Part shown: piece after piece, positions 34,137 through 46,139 of the stretch
How positions within the stretch are numbered: position 1 is the first letter of the stretch
Layout: every line of letters begins with the position of its first letter
Origin: Crotalaria pallida
Lineage: Eukaryota > Streptophyta > Magnoliopsida > Fabales > Fabaceae
Assembly: GCA_037953625.1 (NCBI GenBank)
Contig: CM075653.1
Span: 3,844,001 to 3,908,000 of the forward strand
Length of the DNA: 64,000 nt
Direction: 5' to 3'
The notes under the pieces: model-generated
What the model saw: the letters and a program-made list of their open reading frames with translations, nothing else
Database searches by the model: none
What the model was told of the DNA's origin: nothing
Translations under genes and position numbers: made by a program

Positions 34137-36565
34137 ATCTAAAGAGAGGAATTTTTGTGGATATGTTTGGTATGGAGGTTTTGGGTTCCCTGATGTTAAG
34201 AATTATGATTGCATTGGAAGTTTTATATATAGAATTAAAAGGACCTATGGGCGAAATATCATTAAGAATGATTTAGATGTAAATGGCATCGTTTGATCAC
34301 TTTGATGCATGTTGCTGGCTCCATGAAGTGATGAAAAGGCTTGGTTGTTATTGTTGTTGTAGATCTTATCTTATGTTTGCTGTAGTTTCAGTTTGTGTAA
34401 TTTTGATATTTTAGAGTACTGAGGATTTGGTTGCGTGTTAGGATACTGCTTCCTTGTTTGCTTAAGGTGGAGATTATATGATTCGTTGATAAATGGGTTA
34501 GGCAAAGTTTAAGCAATTCTCCTTTTCTTATGCATCAAACCCTACAAAATTTTACTAAACTCAATGGTGTGATTTTATAGACATGTATGCCTAAAAGAGC
34601 TAGGCATAATTGTTTGGTTGATTGTTTTTGGCTAGTCTACCTTTTTGGGCTGCTGTTATAAAATAAGAATGCATATGCATCTGTTATAAGGCTGTATAAA
34701 TTATGATGATCCTTATGAGTTAGGACTTTAATCAATGTCATTAACCTATGAGTGGCATTCTAAATAGGATGATTAGTAGAGGAGGATATTAGAACAACTT
34801 GAATAGAAAATGAGCTACGTTATACAGGGTTTGTGACTTACTGATGATTGCTATTAGGAATTATTGTTTATAAATAATTTGAAAGTAATCTTTTCAACTG
34901 TCGCTTGTTTATTACTGGGTCTGTTCCTCATTAGAAGGACCAGAGAATTCTTTTAGTTGGGATGCATAATTGTTTGAAAATATGTAGTTCCTTCTGTGCA
35001 TATATTGGTATATTCATGTAGTTGAGGTTGAATGCATGCATTCTGTAGTATCATTAGCCTGACTTTTTGTGTTTTAAATTTAGTTAGATTCGTAATGTTT
35101 TTTTCTTCTCCTTCTTATCATTTGGTATGTGCTTATTGCAAATTAGGGATTTACGAGGTTGGCTGATAGTGTCTAATTGGTTTTGTTTGCCACAATATAC
35201 TGTAATAAGTAGAGATGGTTATAGTGAGTTATAATGATAGATATGGCCATGATAGAGATGCAGCTAATATGGCAGGAAATCTTATTCATAACGAGGATGT
35301 ATAGTGGTCATAGTGTTTGAGCGACAAATTCTACATATTCATCAATGATGTTTTGCAATAAAGTGACTGATTCTTAAACAAATTTTGTTTTGCAGTGCCA
35401 CAATGGTCATACCCTTTGTTCGACTTGTAAGACAAGGGTACACAACAGATGCCCAACTTGTAGGCAAGAACTTGGTGACATAAGGTGCCTGGCATTGGAG
35501 AAGATAGCAGAATCGCTTGAACTTCCTTGCAGATATATCTCTCTCGGTTGTCCTGAGATATTTCCATATTACAGCAAACTCAAACATGAGGCTATTTGTA
35601 ACTTCAGACCCTATAACTGTCCCTATGCTGGGTCAGACTGCTCTGCTGTTGGAGATATTCCATACCTTGTTGCTCATTTAAGGGATGACCACAGGGTTGA
35701 TATGCATTCTGGATGCACTTTCAATCATCGCTATGTCAAGTCTAATCCCATGGAAGTAGAAAATGCTACGTGGATGCTCACGGTAAGCATAACACTACAA
35801 CCTCACCACCACTACCACCACCACCCCGACCCCACCAAAACGAAAGGAGTCTTGTATTTATGGAGTTTTGATGAACGTTGTAGTTATATTATGTTTTAAT
35901 CACTTTATTGTTTATATTTGTATATCTCTATGTAGAATGTATCATGTTGTACCCGTATGGCCGTACCCTAGTTTTAGAAATTTCCCCATGCCCCATGCTA
36001 GTAGCCGTATTGATACTGGTATTTCTACCTGTATCCATGCTACTTTGGGTGGTGTGTATAGAATGATCTTGATATTATGTTCACTGCTATGCATTTGCAG
36101 CAAATATTTCTTCATTTCATGCACAGGCACAACCACATTTTGCACATGTTGAAATCTCATCCAAATTGATATGGTTGACTCTTATTTATGTTTATGTGAT
36201 AGGTGTTCCACTGCTTTGGTCAGTATTTTTGTCTCCATTTTGAAGCCTTCCAGCTTGGTATGGCTCCGGTTTACATGGCGTTCCTCCGTTTCATGGGCGA
36301 CGAGAGAGAGGCGCGGAACTACAGCTACAGCCTGGAGGTAGGAGGAAATGGACGTAAACTAACCTTCGAAGGGAGTCCGCGGAGCATCCGAGATAGCCAT
36401 AAGAAAGTCAGGGACAGTCATGATGGCCTCATCATATACCGGAACATGGCGCTTTTCTTCTCGGGTGTGGATAGGAAAGAGTTGAAGCTGAGAGTAACAG
36501 GAAGGATATGGAAAGAACAGCAAAACCCTGATGGTGGAGTGTGCATACCCAACATGTGTACTTAG
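33731..36565 (+). CDS. SINAT: SINAT/SIAH-type RING E3 ubiquitin-protein ligase, three exons
   Basis: Exons 33731-33919, 35396-35782 and 36203-36565 join in phase 0 to 312 codons plus TAG, the usual SINAT size. All introns are GT-AG. The RING finger has C50, C53, C64, H68, C71, C74, C82 and C85, with intron 1 falling between C53 and C64. A SIAH-type double zinc finger follows (C108, C115, H127, C131; C138, C145, H157, H162), then the C-terminal TRAF-like substrate and dimer domain ending GGVCIPNMCT. Such ligases ubiquitinate targets for proteasomal decay; Arabidopsis members act in auxin, brassinosteroid and autophagy control. Key residues are intact, so this looks functional. Intron 1 is 1476 bp and holds an ATT microsatellite. 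Confidence 0.95.
34101..34135. repeat. (ATT)n microsatellite in SINAT intron 1
   Basis: TTATTATTATT run following a GTTGTT tract, within the first intron. Confidence 0.9.
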
Positions 36566-37581
36566 GTTGATTGTTGCATCTCTCAGAATGTTATTTTCTG
36601 GTGTAGATAATTTTGTTGTGTTTTAATTTATGCCTGGTGAATGGTTATGGTGATTTCAACTTGCAAACAAAAATAAAAACTCGCTCAGATCTCTAACCAA
36701 GATGCTTTGTCAAATATTTGATGCTGTGTGTTTTCATATACTAAGGGAAAATTGTTTCGTGGACGATTTGTGCTCAACAACTTTTGTACAACATTGAGGT
36801 TTACTTTGCGTGATAAAATGAATAGTTGTAAATAAGGTTGTCAACTTCTATTGTTTGCGCCGGACTGCCTTGGCACAACTTTGAGTTTTACCTTGTATTA
36901 TAAGATGACAAGTTGTCGGAAAAAGTTGTGAGCTATTTGTGTATGAATAAAGTGCTATGTACTAACTCCCGAGTCAGGATTTCCATAAAACAAATATCCA
37001 TTGAACCAGTTTTTCTCAAGAAAATAGTTAAATTTGGCACTGCTCACTGTATTTTATGTCTTTGACATTGAGTCATATTCTGTATTAATTTTGAGTGGCC
37101 GGACTATTCCACTTGACGTCGAGAGTTATAAAGGATATAACACCTCATCAAAGGTTATTGCATCATTAAGGAACTAAGCTTCTAACCTAGGACCCTGAGT
37201 TCCTTTTGCACCCTGCCAACTATCACTAAAGCAACTCACTTGATTTATCGGATTTTATGTTGACCATATATGCTACTTCCGTTGTTATTCTTATTAACGA
37301 AAGGTTCTGATGTATCAAAATCAATGGTAATCAACTTGAAGATGACAAGTTTGTAGCTCTTTATGATGTGGATCAAACCACAAATGGATAAGAATCAATG
37401 GTAATAACCTAGAGATAATAAGTTTGTAGCTCTTTCTGATGAGATCAAACCACAAATAAATCAGAATTGATGGTATTTAGCTGGGAGATAACAAGTTTGT
37501 AGCTCATGAATCAATAAGAGAAAATAATACAACAACAACCACTAACTATGGATTGTATCCTATTATAAATCATGTTCATTT
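36566..37581. other. SINAT 3' UTR and spacer
   Basis: The first few hundred bases should be the 3' UTR. In 37310-37520 a short segment (AATCAATGGTAAT...AAGTTTGTAGCTCTTT) recurs three times about 65-75 bp apart. No gene is seen. Confidence 0.5.
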
Positions 37582-39440
37582 ACAAAACATTTATTATTAA
37601 ATCCTTCTTGATTTTTTGATCTATCGATCTTCTTTATACATGCCCAAATCACCAAAGACAATATTCTACATTCTTTTTTATGATTAAAGCTACTTGTTCT
37701 GGACCTGTTTTTACCATGGGCCATAATCTATATTTAGCGATCTAATCTTACAGGAAAGACAAGTATGATCACAACAAAGACTACAAGAAATATGGTATGA
37801 TACTTAGTGGACCCATGTCGCCTTGGTGTAGGACGACACATCGGCGGTACCACTAAGTTGGGATCTTCATGGACTACGTGACTTGGAAGGCTTTGGATGG
37901 AGGAAAGCGCACAAGGCATTCATGCCTTGACAAAGCGCCCTCGTGATAGATAAGGGACTGGGACGCTCTGACACCCATGACGCTCTGAGACCTAGGACGC
38001 CTTAGGACAAAGCCGCTCTAACCTGACCGCTCACCTACCTTGTCGCTCACCTAGATGACCGCTCACTTGCCTGACCGCTCAGGAACCAGGCCCCTTCACT
38101 AGTCCGCTCTAGGACACTTGCCCACCTGGCTCGCTTGACTCACTCGTTGTTTCACATATTGCTAGAGCGGACATTAGCACAACCCCTAAAACTTGGGGAC
38201 CAAGTTTACTTGGTCACCAAGTTCTAACTCTCCTATATTACCCTTCACCCTCAGCACCCCAAGAGACTTCACGAACTGACCATCCTGGTACCCCCTCAAC
38301 ACTCTCCTCATCACCAACTCCTCTAACTCCTCCAACACCCTCATCACGTTAACATTCTTTCCCAATCTCAGCGCCCCTTTAAAACTTCCCTCATCCTAAT
38401 ACTTTTCCACTCCCATTCATTCTGAGCATTTTCAGTATAATCATAGTGGCCAAGAAAATACCAAGGCAAAACACCGTAAAACACCACAAAATATAGGATA
38501 TAGAACCACCTCATTTTCCTCCTTTCATTCCTCCTAAACCAGTGACATGGGTAAAGAGCACTCCGGTCGATCCTCCCGATGATTCCTCATGATGCTCCAT
38601 CCGTTCTCTCCAAGCCACGGAGGCATGGATTTTGTACTTCTACATACATTTCTCAAGCTTACGAACCTTTTTATTGTAATTTCAAAAAGAGACAAAAACA
38701 CTATTCTAACTTTCTCTACAATGCATTTATTCCTAATAAAAGAAAATACTGCACCTAAAATAAAGAATGTAAAAGGCATTATTATGAAAAGGTTTAAATT
38801 GGCAACCTTATTAGTTATTGCTTCTACAAAGTTACTCATTTTCTTTTTTTGTAAAAGTTTAAAAGTTATTGTAATAATGATATGCATACATATAAAGAAT
38901 CATAATCCATCATAATCACCCTTCTTTAAACTTCACGATAGGTTTAGCTAAACATCATTTCCTGTCGTAAGTGGTCATGTAATAGACATAATTGATTGTT
39001 TTCATTGACAAAACATTTATTATTAAATCCTTCTTGATTTTTTAATCTACGGATAGTCTTCCTACATGCCCAAATCACCAAAGACAATATTTTACATTCT
39101 CTTTTATAATAAAAGCTACTCTAACTTTCTCTCTAATGCATTTATTCAAAATAAAAGAAAATAATGCATGTAAAATAAAGAATATAAAAGGTATTATGAA
39201 AAGGCTTAAATTGGCATCCTTATTAGTTACTGCGTCTACAAAGTTACTCATTTCCTTTTTGTAAAAGTTTAAAAGATTATTGTAATAATGATATGCATAC
39301 ATATAAAGAATCATAATCCATCATAGTCACCCTTCTTTAACTTCATTATTGGTTTAGCTACACACCATTTCCTCTCGTAAGTGGTCATGTAATAAAGATA
39401 GATTGATTATCTTCATTGACAAAACATTTATTATTAAATC
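37582..39440. repeat. Tandem duplication of a ~411 bp unit, first copy split by a solo LTR
   Basis: The unit starts ACAAAACATTTATTATTAAA. Copy 1 is 37582-37694 plus 38706-39007, copy 2 is 39008-39418, and a third copy begins at 39419 and is cut at 39440 where Ty3/gypsy sequence starts. Copies 1 and 2 match closely across the whole unit. No protein-coding content. Confidence 0.85.
37695..38700. mobile_element. Solo LTR (1006 bp)
   Basis: Starts TGTTCTGGACC and ends AAAAACA (TGTT...AACA), flanked by CTACT (37690-37694) and CTATT (38701-38705), a 5 bp duplication with one change. Copy 2 of the surrounding tandem repeat shows the unoccupied site (AGCTACT then CTAAC at 39114-39125). It is GC-richer than its surroundings, has repeated GACCGCTCA motifs near 38020-38080, and no internal domain, so it is best read as a recombined solo LTR. 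Confidence 0.85.
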
Positions 39441-39482
39441 TAAGGGGAGAATCTTCAAAGAGAGAAAAGGAACTTCAAAGAG

Positions 39483-39803
39483 ATGTTTCGAGACAAGTAT
39501 CTTCCCGAGGATGTTCGAAGGGAGAAGGAACTTGCTTTCCTGAAATTGAGACAGGAGAACATGAGTGTGGAGGACTATGTAGGGCGATTTGAGGATTTGA
39601 TTCGTTATGCTACCAGCTACCAGGGAGTGGACGAAGAAAGCAAGTGCATTAAGTTTGTTGCAGGACTCCGCATGGACATCAGGACGATCCTTGGAAATGT
39701 ACCGGTTGACAACTTTGCCCAGCTAGTGCATTGGTCCAGCGTTTGGGAAAAAGGGCATTCGAAGGTCGGAAGATTCTCTAGGAGAATCGGAATCATACCC
39801 TAA
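39483..39803 (+). pseudogene. Ty3/gypsy gag core fragment
   Basis: Carries the retrotransposon gag motif MFRDKYLPEDVRREKELAFL through ENMSVEDYVGRFEDLIRYA and KFVAGLRMDIRTI, typical of the C-terminal half of the capsid domain. The N-terminal half is missing and the frame ends at 39803, where a shift leads to the knuckle region that follows. Confidence 0.88.
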
Positions 39804-39816
39804 ACTCAATACCGAG

Positions 39817-40260
39817 ATGGCTACTTCGAAGAAAACAAAGCTGATGGTGACCACTCCGTTCCCTAAATCTGCTTGTGTTCATTGCGGGCAATTTCATAGA
39901 GGCGTATGTTGGGAGGTGATGCGGAAAAGTAAGAAAAGCTTTTGTTTCCAGTGTGGCCAACCAGGGCATTTGTCCATTGGATGTCGTAATCATGACTCTG
40001 AGCAAGAGGTGAATGCGACTAAAGCAACGAGTTCAAGGCAAGCGGGCCAGGCTGTGACCACTTCTAGTGCTAGACCACCATGTCCACATTGCGGAAAATT
40101 CCATTGTGGTCTATGTTGGAGGTTGAACAAGTGTAAAGCGGGAAATGTTGTTTTCGGTGCGAACAACTGGTACATTTTGCTACGCATTGTCCCCAGGGTA
40201 TTGCAAAGAAAGAAGTGAATCCACTACAGGTGCAAAAGGCATCTGGGAGCCAACCCATCC
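39817..40260 (+). pseudogene. Ty3/gypsy gag zinc-knuckle region, duplicated
   Basis: Reads CVHCGQFHRGVCW then the CCHC knuckle CFQCGQPGHLSIGC, followed by a second CPHCGKFHCGLCW. After a frameshift near 40150 a second knuckle-like CFRCEQLVHFATHCP appears in another frame. The region is thus a twofold repeat of a CHC box plus CCHC knuckle, broken by a frameshift. Confidence 0.8.
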
Positions 40261-42151
40261 CTAGAGGTACATGTTCTGTTGATGCATTTCTAGGTGGTAA
40301 AAGTATTGGACTACTATACCACGTATTCTTTCATTTCTTTTTAAATGCTTGACGAGATTAGAAACATTCTGTAAGCGTTAGGTTTCCATCTTCATTAGTT
40401 CTTTAGTAAAGTCTTACGAAGCATACTCTATTTATCCTTCCCAAACATGTAGTCAATAGTTTAAAACCAAATTAATATACGAATCCAACTAAACGAGAGC
40501 AAATAACCAATATTCTTAGATATCCCTGGAAGCGACTTTATATATTGTAGTTTCCGATAACTACATTCTCTAGATCGCATCCCTGATTTAGACATCGGCC
40601 TAGAAGTTATCGGTGATGGGAAAGGATTTAGGATTTCTGTTTCCTATTAGTAAGGGACTGCAAAATTTAAGTGATACATGGAGGTAAACTAATCCTTTAG
40701 GAAATCGTGAGAAGCTTTAGAAGAACTAATAAGAGTAGGACTTTAATTAAGTCTAACCAAGCACCGCGATGATGTTGTTGTTTAATATAATGTAAGATTA
40801 GAACATATCACTCTAATCCTTGCATTTGTTAAGTGATGATATTATCAGCAAAACCCAACAATGATGTCTTGTTGATAGACGTGAGGTTGAGATTGATCAC
40901 CTCAATCTTTGCATCTATTGATGGTCGATATCATTGCAGCCTTTTTAAGTGAAGTCGAGACAACTGAAGTAGTGACTCCCAAGAAATAAATCCTTTACAA
41001 GAAAATAAACTGACCGAAAAGTATCCTTTCCAAATCTTCTTGTAGAATCGAGGAATAACCCTAGAACAGAACTAAAGGATGAGAACCTTAGGCTATTCTG
41101 CTTGCTGCAGAGTGGTGTAACCAAATACGGAGTTTCGGAAAGAGTAAGCAAACTCTATGATAATCATCTCTAACCATCATAAAAACCAAACCAGATTTTA
41201 TGTAACCCAAAACTCACTGGGAACTTTACCCAGGTTCCTACATGACCACCCTTAGTAGAGCAAATATGGACAACTTCATGAAGTCTCCACACCGAGACTA
41301 ACTAAGTTGAACAAACGACCTGTACTCTTTATTACAAGAACCTATTTGAGTGTGAATGCGAGATTTCTTAAACTTTAGGAAGTTTGGATACCCCATCGAT
41401 TTCCAACGAATAATCAACTCTACGCGACCCTCGATTCTGGAAGGGTTGTAAATCTCAAGAGTATCTATCTACTTCGATCCATGGCCGCTAAAAGCCATGT
41501 ACGGCTTTATTAGTGTTTCTGATTGAGCCTTAACTAATGTTGCAATTCGTGCCAGTAAAACCTCTTTCTTCTCATTCTTTGTGGTCGATTCAACCATGAA
41601 CTAGCCATTTAAAATTTCAACAGGAGATATTATCGTTTCAACCAACTAAGAGTTGAGAAACTCTTGGTCTTCTATTTGTTTCTCGTTCATGGATATTAAT
41701 CGCTTCAGGAATACCAAGATTGATCTTCTCAATTTGGTCTTCCTTCGATTAGGAAAGTTATCAATATAACGTGTTGCATCCTATAAAAAGTAATCAAATT
41801 GCCTGATCTTAGGCCGTGTTCCTCAGGGCCACAGCACAAACCTGTCTTGGAGTCTAAATATTTCAAGTCTTCCCGTGCTAAATTCTCGCACTCTTGTTTG
41901 AAAGCTATCCGAAAGACGAATCAATCATGTACGCAATCAATTTCTTACCTCCCGACATTGGTATAAACAGGTATGTTGGTGCCAAGTGGGGGATAACTTA
42001 GTAACCCAACGTAGATCCTGTCTAAGAAAAAGCGAGTCGAAAGGTTGAGGAACGAAACCGAATGGAAGTAAAGGCTGTAGTCAAAAGCTTTACCAATGGG
42101 ATGGTTCTCCATTTAAGGAATTGAACGGAATTTCGGGGACGAAATTCCAGT
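40261..42151 (+). other. Noncoding interior of the truncated Ty3/gypsy element
   Basis: About 1.9 kb with no recognisable protease, RT or integrase. The last 60 bp (GGGATGGTTCTCCATTTAAG, then GGAATTTCGGGGACGAAATT) match the PPT-side interior of the 14142-22805 element. Confidence 0.7.
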
Positions 42152-42165
42152 AAGTGGGGGAGAAT
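42152..42165 (+). other. Polypurine tract of the truncated Ty3/gypsy element
   Basis: AAGTGGGGGAGAAT directly before the LTR start TGTAACACCCC. Confidence 0.9.
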
Positions 42166-45100
42166 TGTAACACCCCTAATCTAATTCTAAGTCTAATTGG
42201 TATGTTAATAAACTTAGGGTGAAGAGAACGATAAATGTTAGGTTAAAAACTAAGTTAGAACTAGTAAATTGGAGGAATCGTCTTAGAATTACAACATAGA
42301 ACATTGGGAAAAAAAATTAGAAATAAAAGATTTACAACTCCGAACGAAAATCCCACCGTTGGATAAGAATATTGGGGTATGGGGAAACTTGTTCTAAAAT
42401 TTGAGCACGATCCGACGGAGAACAAAGAAGCGGTAGCATTTTGAAGTGCACAAAGGGAATCTGGCAGGCAATACTCGAGTCTTTGTGAAAACACTCGAGT
42501 ATTGTATCAGAAAATCAATCAGTGAAAAAGTTGCTCCCAAGCAACACTCGAGTCTTTCATGAAAGACTCGAGTATTCTGGGCAAAATGGGAAAAAACTGG
42601 CGCGCTAAGTGCACCAGAATCAGCGACGGACCCAGAAATTTTCGGATGTGAGGGGGACATATATTAATCAATAACATTAAAAATAAAACATATATTTTTA
42701 TAAACAAAAATATTCATTATTAAGTGGTATTTGACTGGTAATTTAAGGTTTGCGTACTATTTGTTATTTAAGTTCTTGTACCTCCTAATTTTATCTTTGT
42801 CACTTGGATGATAATCTAAAAGATTTAGCCTTAGACCAAGATCATTTAGAAAGCTTTTCCAAATCAAATTTCAAAAATCTTTTCTGCGATCATAAATAAA
42901 TTAGATGTTCTATTTCTACATTCATTCACTTCAGTATGAGAAAGAGTAGAAAGAATGGGAAAATGGGTAGGAGATGATTACTCAATTGTCTTTCTTTTGA
43001 AATATGTTTTTCATTATATCCTCTTTAAATTTTTTCAAATGAAATTTGTCTAGTTAACTAGTTGTCTTCACTTGAGGATGAATTAGCAAGTTGACATAGC
43101 ATTAATTTGAATTTGGGCTAATGGGCCTTTAATTTTTTTTTAATCTAACTTAATTTTTGAGTTATATAATTTTATATATTCCCTCTGTCCAAAAAATATG
43201 ATATTTTGAAAAGTAAAAAAAAAAAAGAAAACATGATATTAATACTTTGTCTAACAAATTAACTAATCATTAACTCAATAATTTAATGTATCATTCATTA
43301 ATCACCCAATCATACACCATAATATATAATTTCTTAGCATTTTTATTTATTTTCTTTGGTGTGTGCCAAGGGTATCCTTCAACCGATAGCCGAAAACTAA
43401 TATCACCCGACGCGTAGAGATATTAATAAGACTTTATTTTGAGACATTTTTCTCAACACTTTTTTTTTTGACAAAAGGAATATCATGTATATTAAAAAAA
43501 ATTTGGAAAAACTTAGTGAGGGCAATTGCCCTCACTATCATGCACATAGGTCCGTCACTGACCAGAATGGCGCACCAGTCCTGCAAACACCAAGAAAGAC
43601 TCGAGTCTTTAGTGAAAGACTCGAGTATTACGAACAGATCTAGAAAAAAAAAAATAAATGAGTGTGGCCACTCATTTTTGGCTTCTCAACCAAGCCAACA
43701 AATCCTAGCCACATATCATTTCCTCCCATGCAAGTTATGAAGGAAAACAACAACAACAACACAACAAAAACACTCACACACCATCATCCTTTCCATTCCC
43801 TCCCTCTCAAGAGCAAGGCATCATCATCCCCATCACAAACCCTAACAAAAATCAATGGCACTCATCATCAATAACCTCATCCTCATCATCAAGTTCTACT
43901 TCTAGGCAACAAAACAAACCCCATATCACCCCATTGCTCCTTCCTCTCACACCTCTCTCCTCCCATAATCCTTAGGTTTTCTCAAGCTCCATAGCCATTG
44001 TGACTCTTGTGCACTTATGCCTCCATCTCAAGGACAAGTAAAGTCAAGCTCATATCCTCCTTCACAAGCTCCAATTGGCAAGGGTCCTCTTCATCTCATT
44101 GTTGTTTGGTTGAGGCGCATCAAGAGATTCAAAGGTTTAAGGCTCTAGGAGCTAAGGCACAAATTTAAGCTTGAACTCAAGGTCTCCTTATCTCTCATCA
44201 TCCTTGAGGTAAGGAGTGGGTGTTACCCTAACTTAGGGACTAGTTTCTAGTATGTTCATAGTGGGTACTAAGAATGAATGAATAGTTTAGGATATTGAAC
44301 CATAGGGCAGTTGATATAAATAATAATTAGGGAATATTAATAAAGGAATTAAACCCATGTTGATGTTGCTAAATATATGTGTATGTTGATTGTTGTATAA
44401 ATGTTGTAATGGTGAATATGCAACTTTAATTGATGTTGGTGTGTGTGATAATTTGTCATGTATGTTTGGAATGTTTAATTGGGATGTAGGTTTATATGTT
44501 TAAAGTATGAACTAAATGAATTAAGAAATAAGTTAGGGAAATAATATAAATTATGGTGACTTATGTTGATAAATGAATATTGGAAAAAAAAATGAATGTA
44601 GGTGATAAATAATCACACCAACAAGATAAAGAATTATAGAGTGAAGTTAAAGGACAATGCAGGTGAATTGGCCATTGGGAACCACTAGCACACTAGGTGC
44701 CCTGCTAGGTGTTACAAAAGCCCCTTTTAGGGCCAAACGCCCGTCAGGCAAAACGCCCATTAGGTCCAAACGCCCGTTAGGCATCAGTGTGACCAATGGA
44801 CCAATTCGCTGCTAACTAAAATTGATTGAAATTAAGGAAAGTAAATTAAGCATAGTCCTAACAGAGTGATGTCTAATGGGTGTCAAAGTCCTGATTGGGT
44901 GCAAAGTCCCTTGGGGGTGCAACTACAAACATCTGGCAGGTGCAATCAAATCCTAGTGGTGCGAACCGGTAGTGTGATCCAAGTCTTGTAAGTCGTAGTG
45001 TCCGGGTGCAGTAAGTCGCGCATGTGAATGTGTGCAATAAGCCGCGAGCGGACTGTATGCCTTGATCGCGTAAGTCACACGAGATGTGCAGCTGTAAGTC

Positions 45101-45863
45101 GCACACGAGATGTGCGCGATGATGGACACACAATATACCCCAAAAATAGGAGGAAAAATGAATTAAACAAAGGAAAGAAAACGGTGAGAGTAAAGAGTTT
45201 AGAGAGATATTACAAAAGAGAATGATTAAGAAAGAGTTTAGAAGAATGTCAAGCTAATATAAAGACAATTTATGTGTTTGAGCATGATTTGGAGTGAATT
45301 TGAAGTTATATGAACTATTTGATTTATTGTGTTTGACTTGGTATAGCATTATGTCATATTAGAAACTATTTTCCTATTTTATGTGTAATGCTCACTCCTT
45401 ACCATTTTTCCATATGTACTGAGTCTGAGCTAACACAGGTACCGGCCGAGCCGGAGTACTCTCCCTCACAGGGAGAGTAAGTTTTAGTTAGTAGGACATG
45501 AATGTGATTTATTTTGATGTAAATATGTAAATATATCTTTTTGGGTGGGTCCAGGACAACTCCTTTGGGGAAAAGGAGTCTTTTGGGAAAAAACTATTTC
45601 CGCAACTTGTTTATATATGCTGTTTTACTCTGATGTCGATATATTGATGCTGTGATATATGCTGATGTTAGCCCTGCTGGCTTATGGAAATTATGAACGA
45701 ATGTTTTGTCAGGTTGCAGGATAAAATCTAATTTTTGGGAAAGTCGGAAAAACAAAAGAAACTCCGCCCGTTTGGCGGGAAATTTTTCTAAGTTAAAAAA
45801 AAAATTTTAAATTCACTATTTTCTTAATGAGTAATTAAGGTTAGTTTAAAGTAAGGTGTTACA
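42166..45863 (+). repeat. 3' LTR of the truncated Ty3/gypsy element
   Basis: Starts TGTAACACCCCTAATC and ends AAGGTGTTACA. It spans 3698 bp, of which 948 bp are a later hAT insertion with its duplication, leaving about 2750 bp, very close to the 2722 bp LTR of the 14142-22805 element. It contains CTCGAG palindromes (42470-42570 and 43598-43626), a degenerate tandem repeat (about 44690-45120) and a hairpin ACTCTCCCT/AGGGAGAGT near 45458-45478. Confidence 0.88.
42621..43560. mobile_element. Non-autonomous hAT element (940 bp) inside the LTR
   Basis: Inverted ends CAGCGACGGACC and CAGTGACGGACC with a perfect 8 bp target duplication ACCAGAAT (42613-42620 and 43561-43568). No transposase is present. 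Confidence 0.92.
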
Positions 45864-46139
45864 ACCACCATCTCTGGAACTCAGTCCATTTCTGGAACTC
45901 AAAGTCATGAAAGAAATCAACTACAAACTTGAAAGAATTGTCTATGTAGACAAGTACTGAAGAATTAAAGAAATCGGAAGTTTTAGCTAAGAATGGTTGA
46001 CAATGCAACAAAGAAAGCATAATCCTTTTTTATGAACTAAAAAAAACCAAATAATTTGAGCTATACATATGTATGTAAACATATGCACACCTGAAATCTA
46101 TGTACCAACAACTACTATTGATTGCAGAATTCAACTCCA
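45864..46139. other. 3' flank of the PI4K gene
   Basis: 276 bp between the stop codon of the minus-strand kinase gene and the LTR end. Probably 3' UTR; no other feature seen. Confidence 0.5.

Larger units (their letters stand above)
39441..45863 (+). mobile_element. Truncated Ty3/gypsy element with 3' LTR
   Basis: Begins abruptly at 39441 within the third tandem copy and ends with a full 3' LTR. It has a Ty3-type gag core, zinc knuckles, a PPT and the LTR, but no 5' LTR or PBS in the window and no recognisable pol. The missing 5' end and missing repeat sequence on the right flank point to a deletion after insertion. Confidence 0.82.

Noticed and set aside
37734..37919. A 61-residue minus-strand frame in the GC-richer block
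   Set aside because: It lies within the solo LTR and has no protein-like features.
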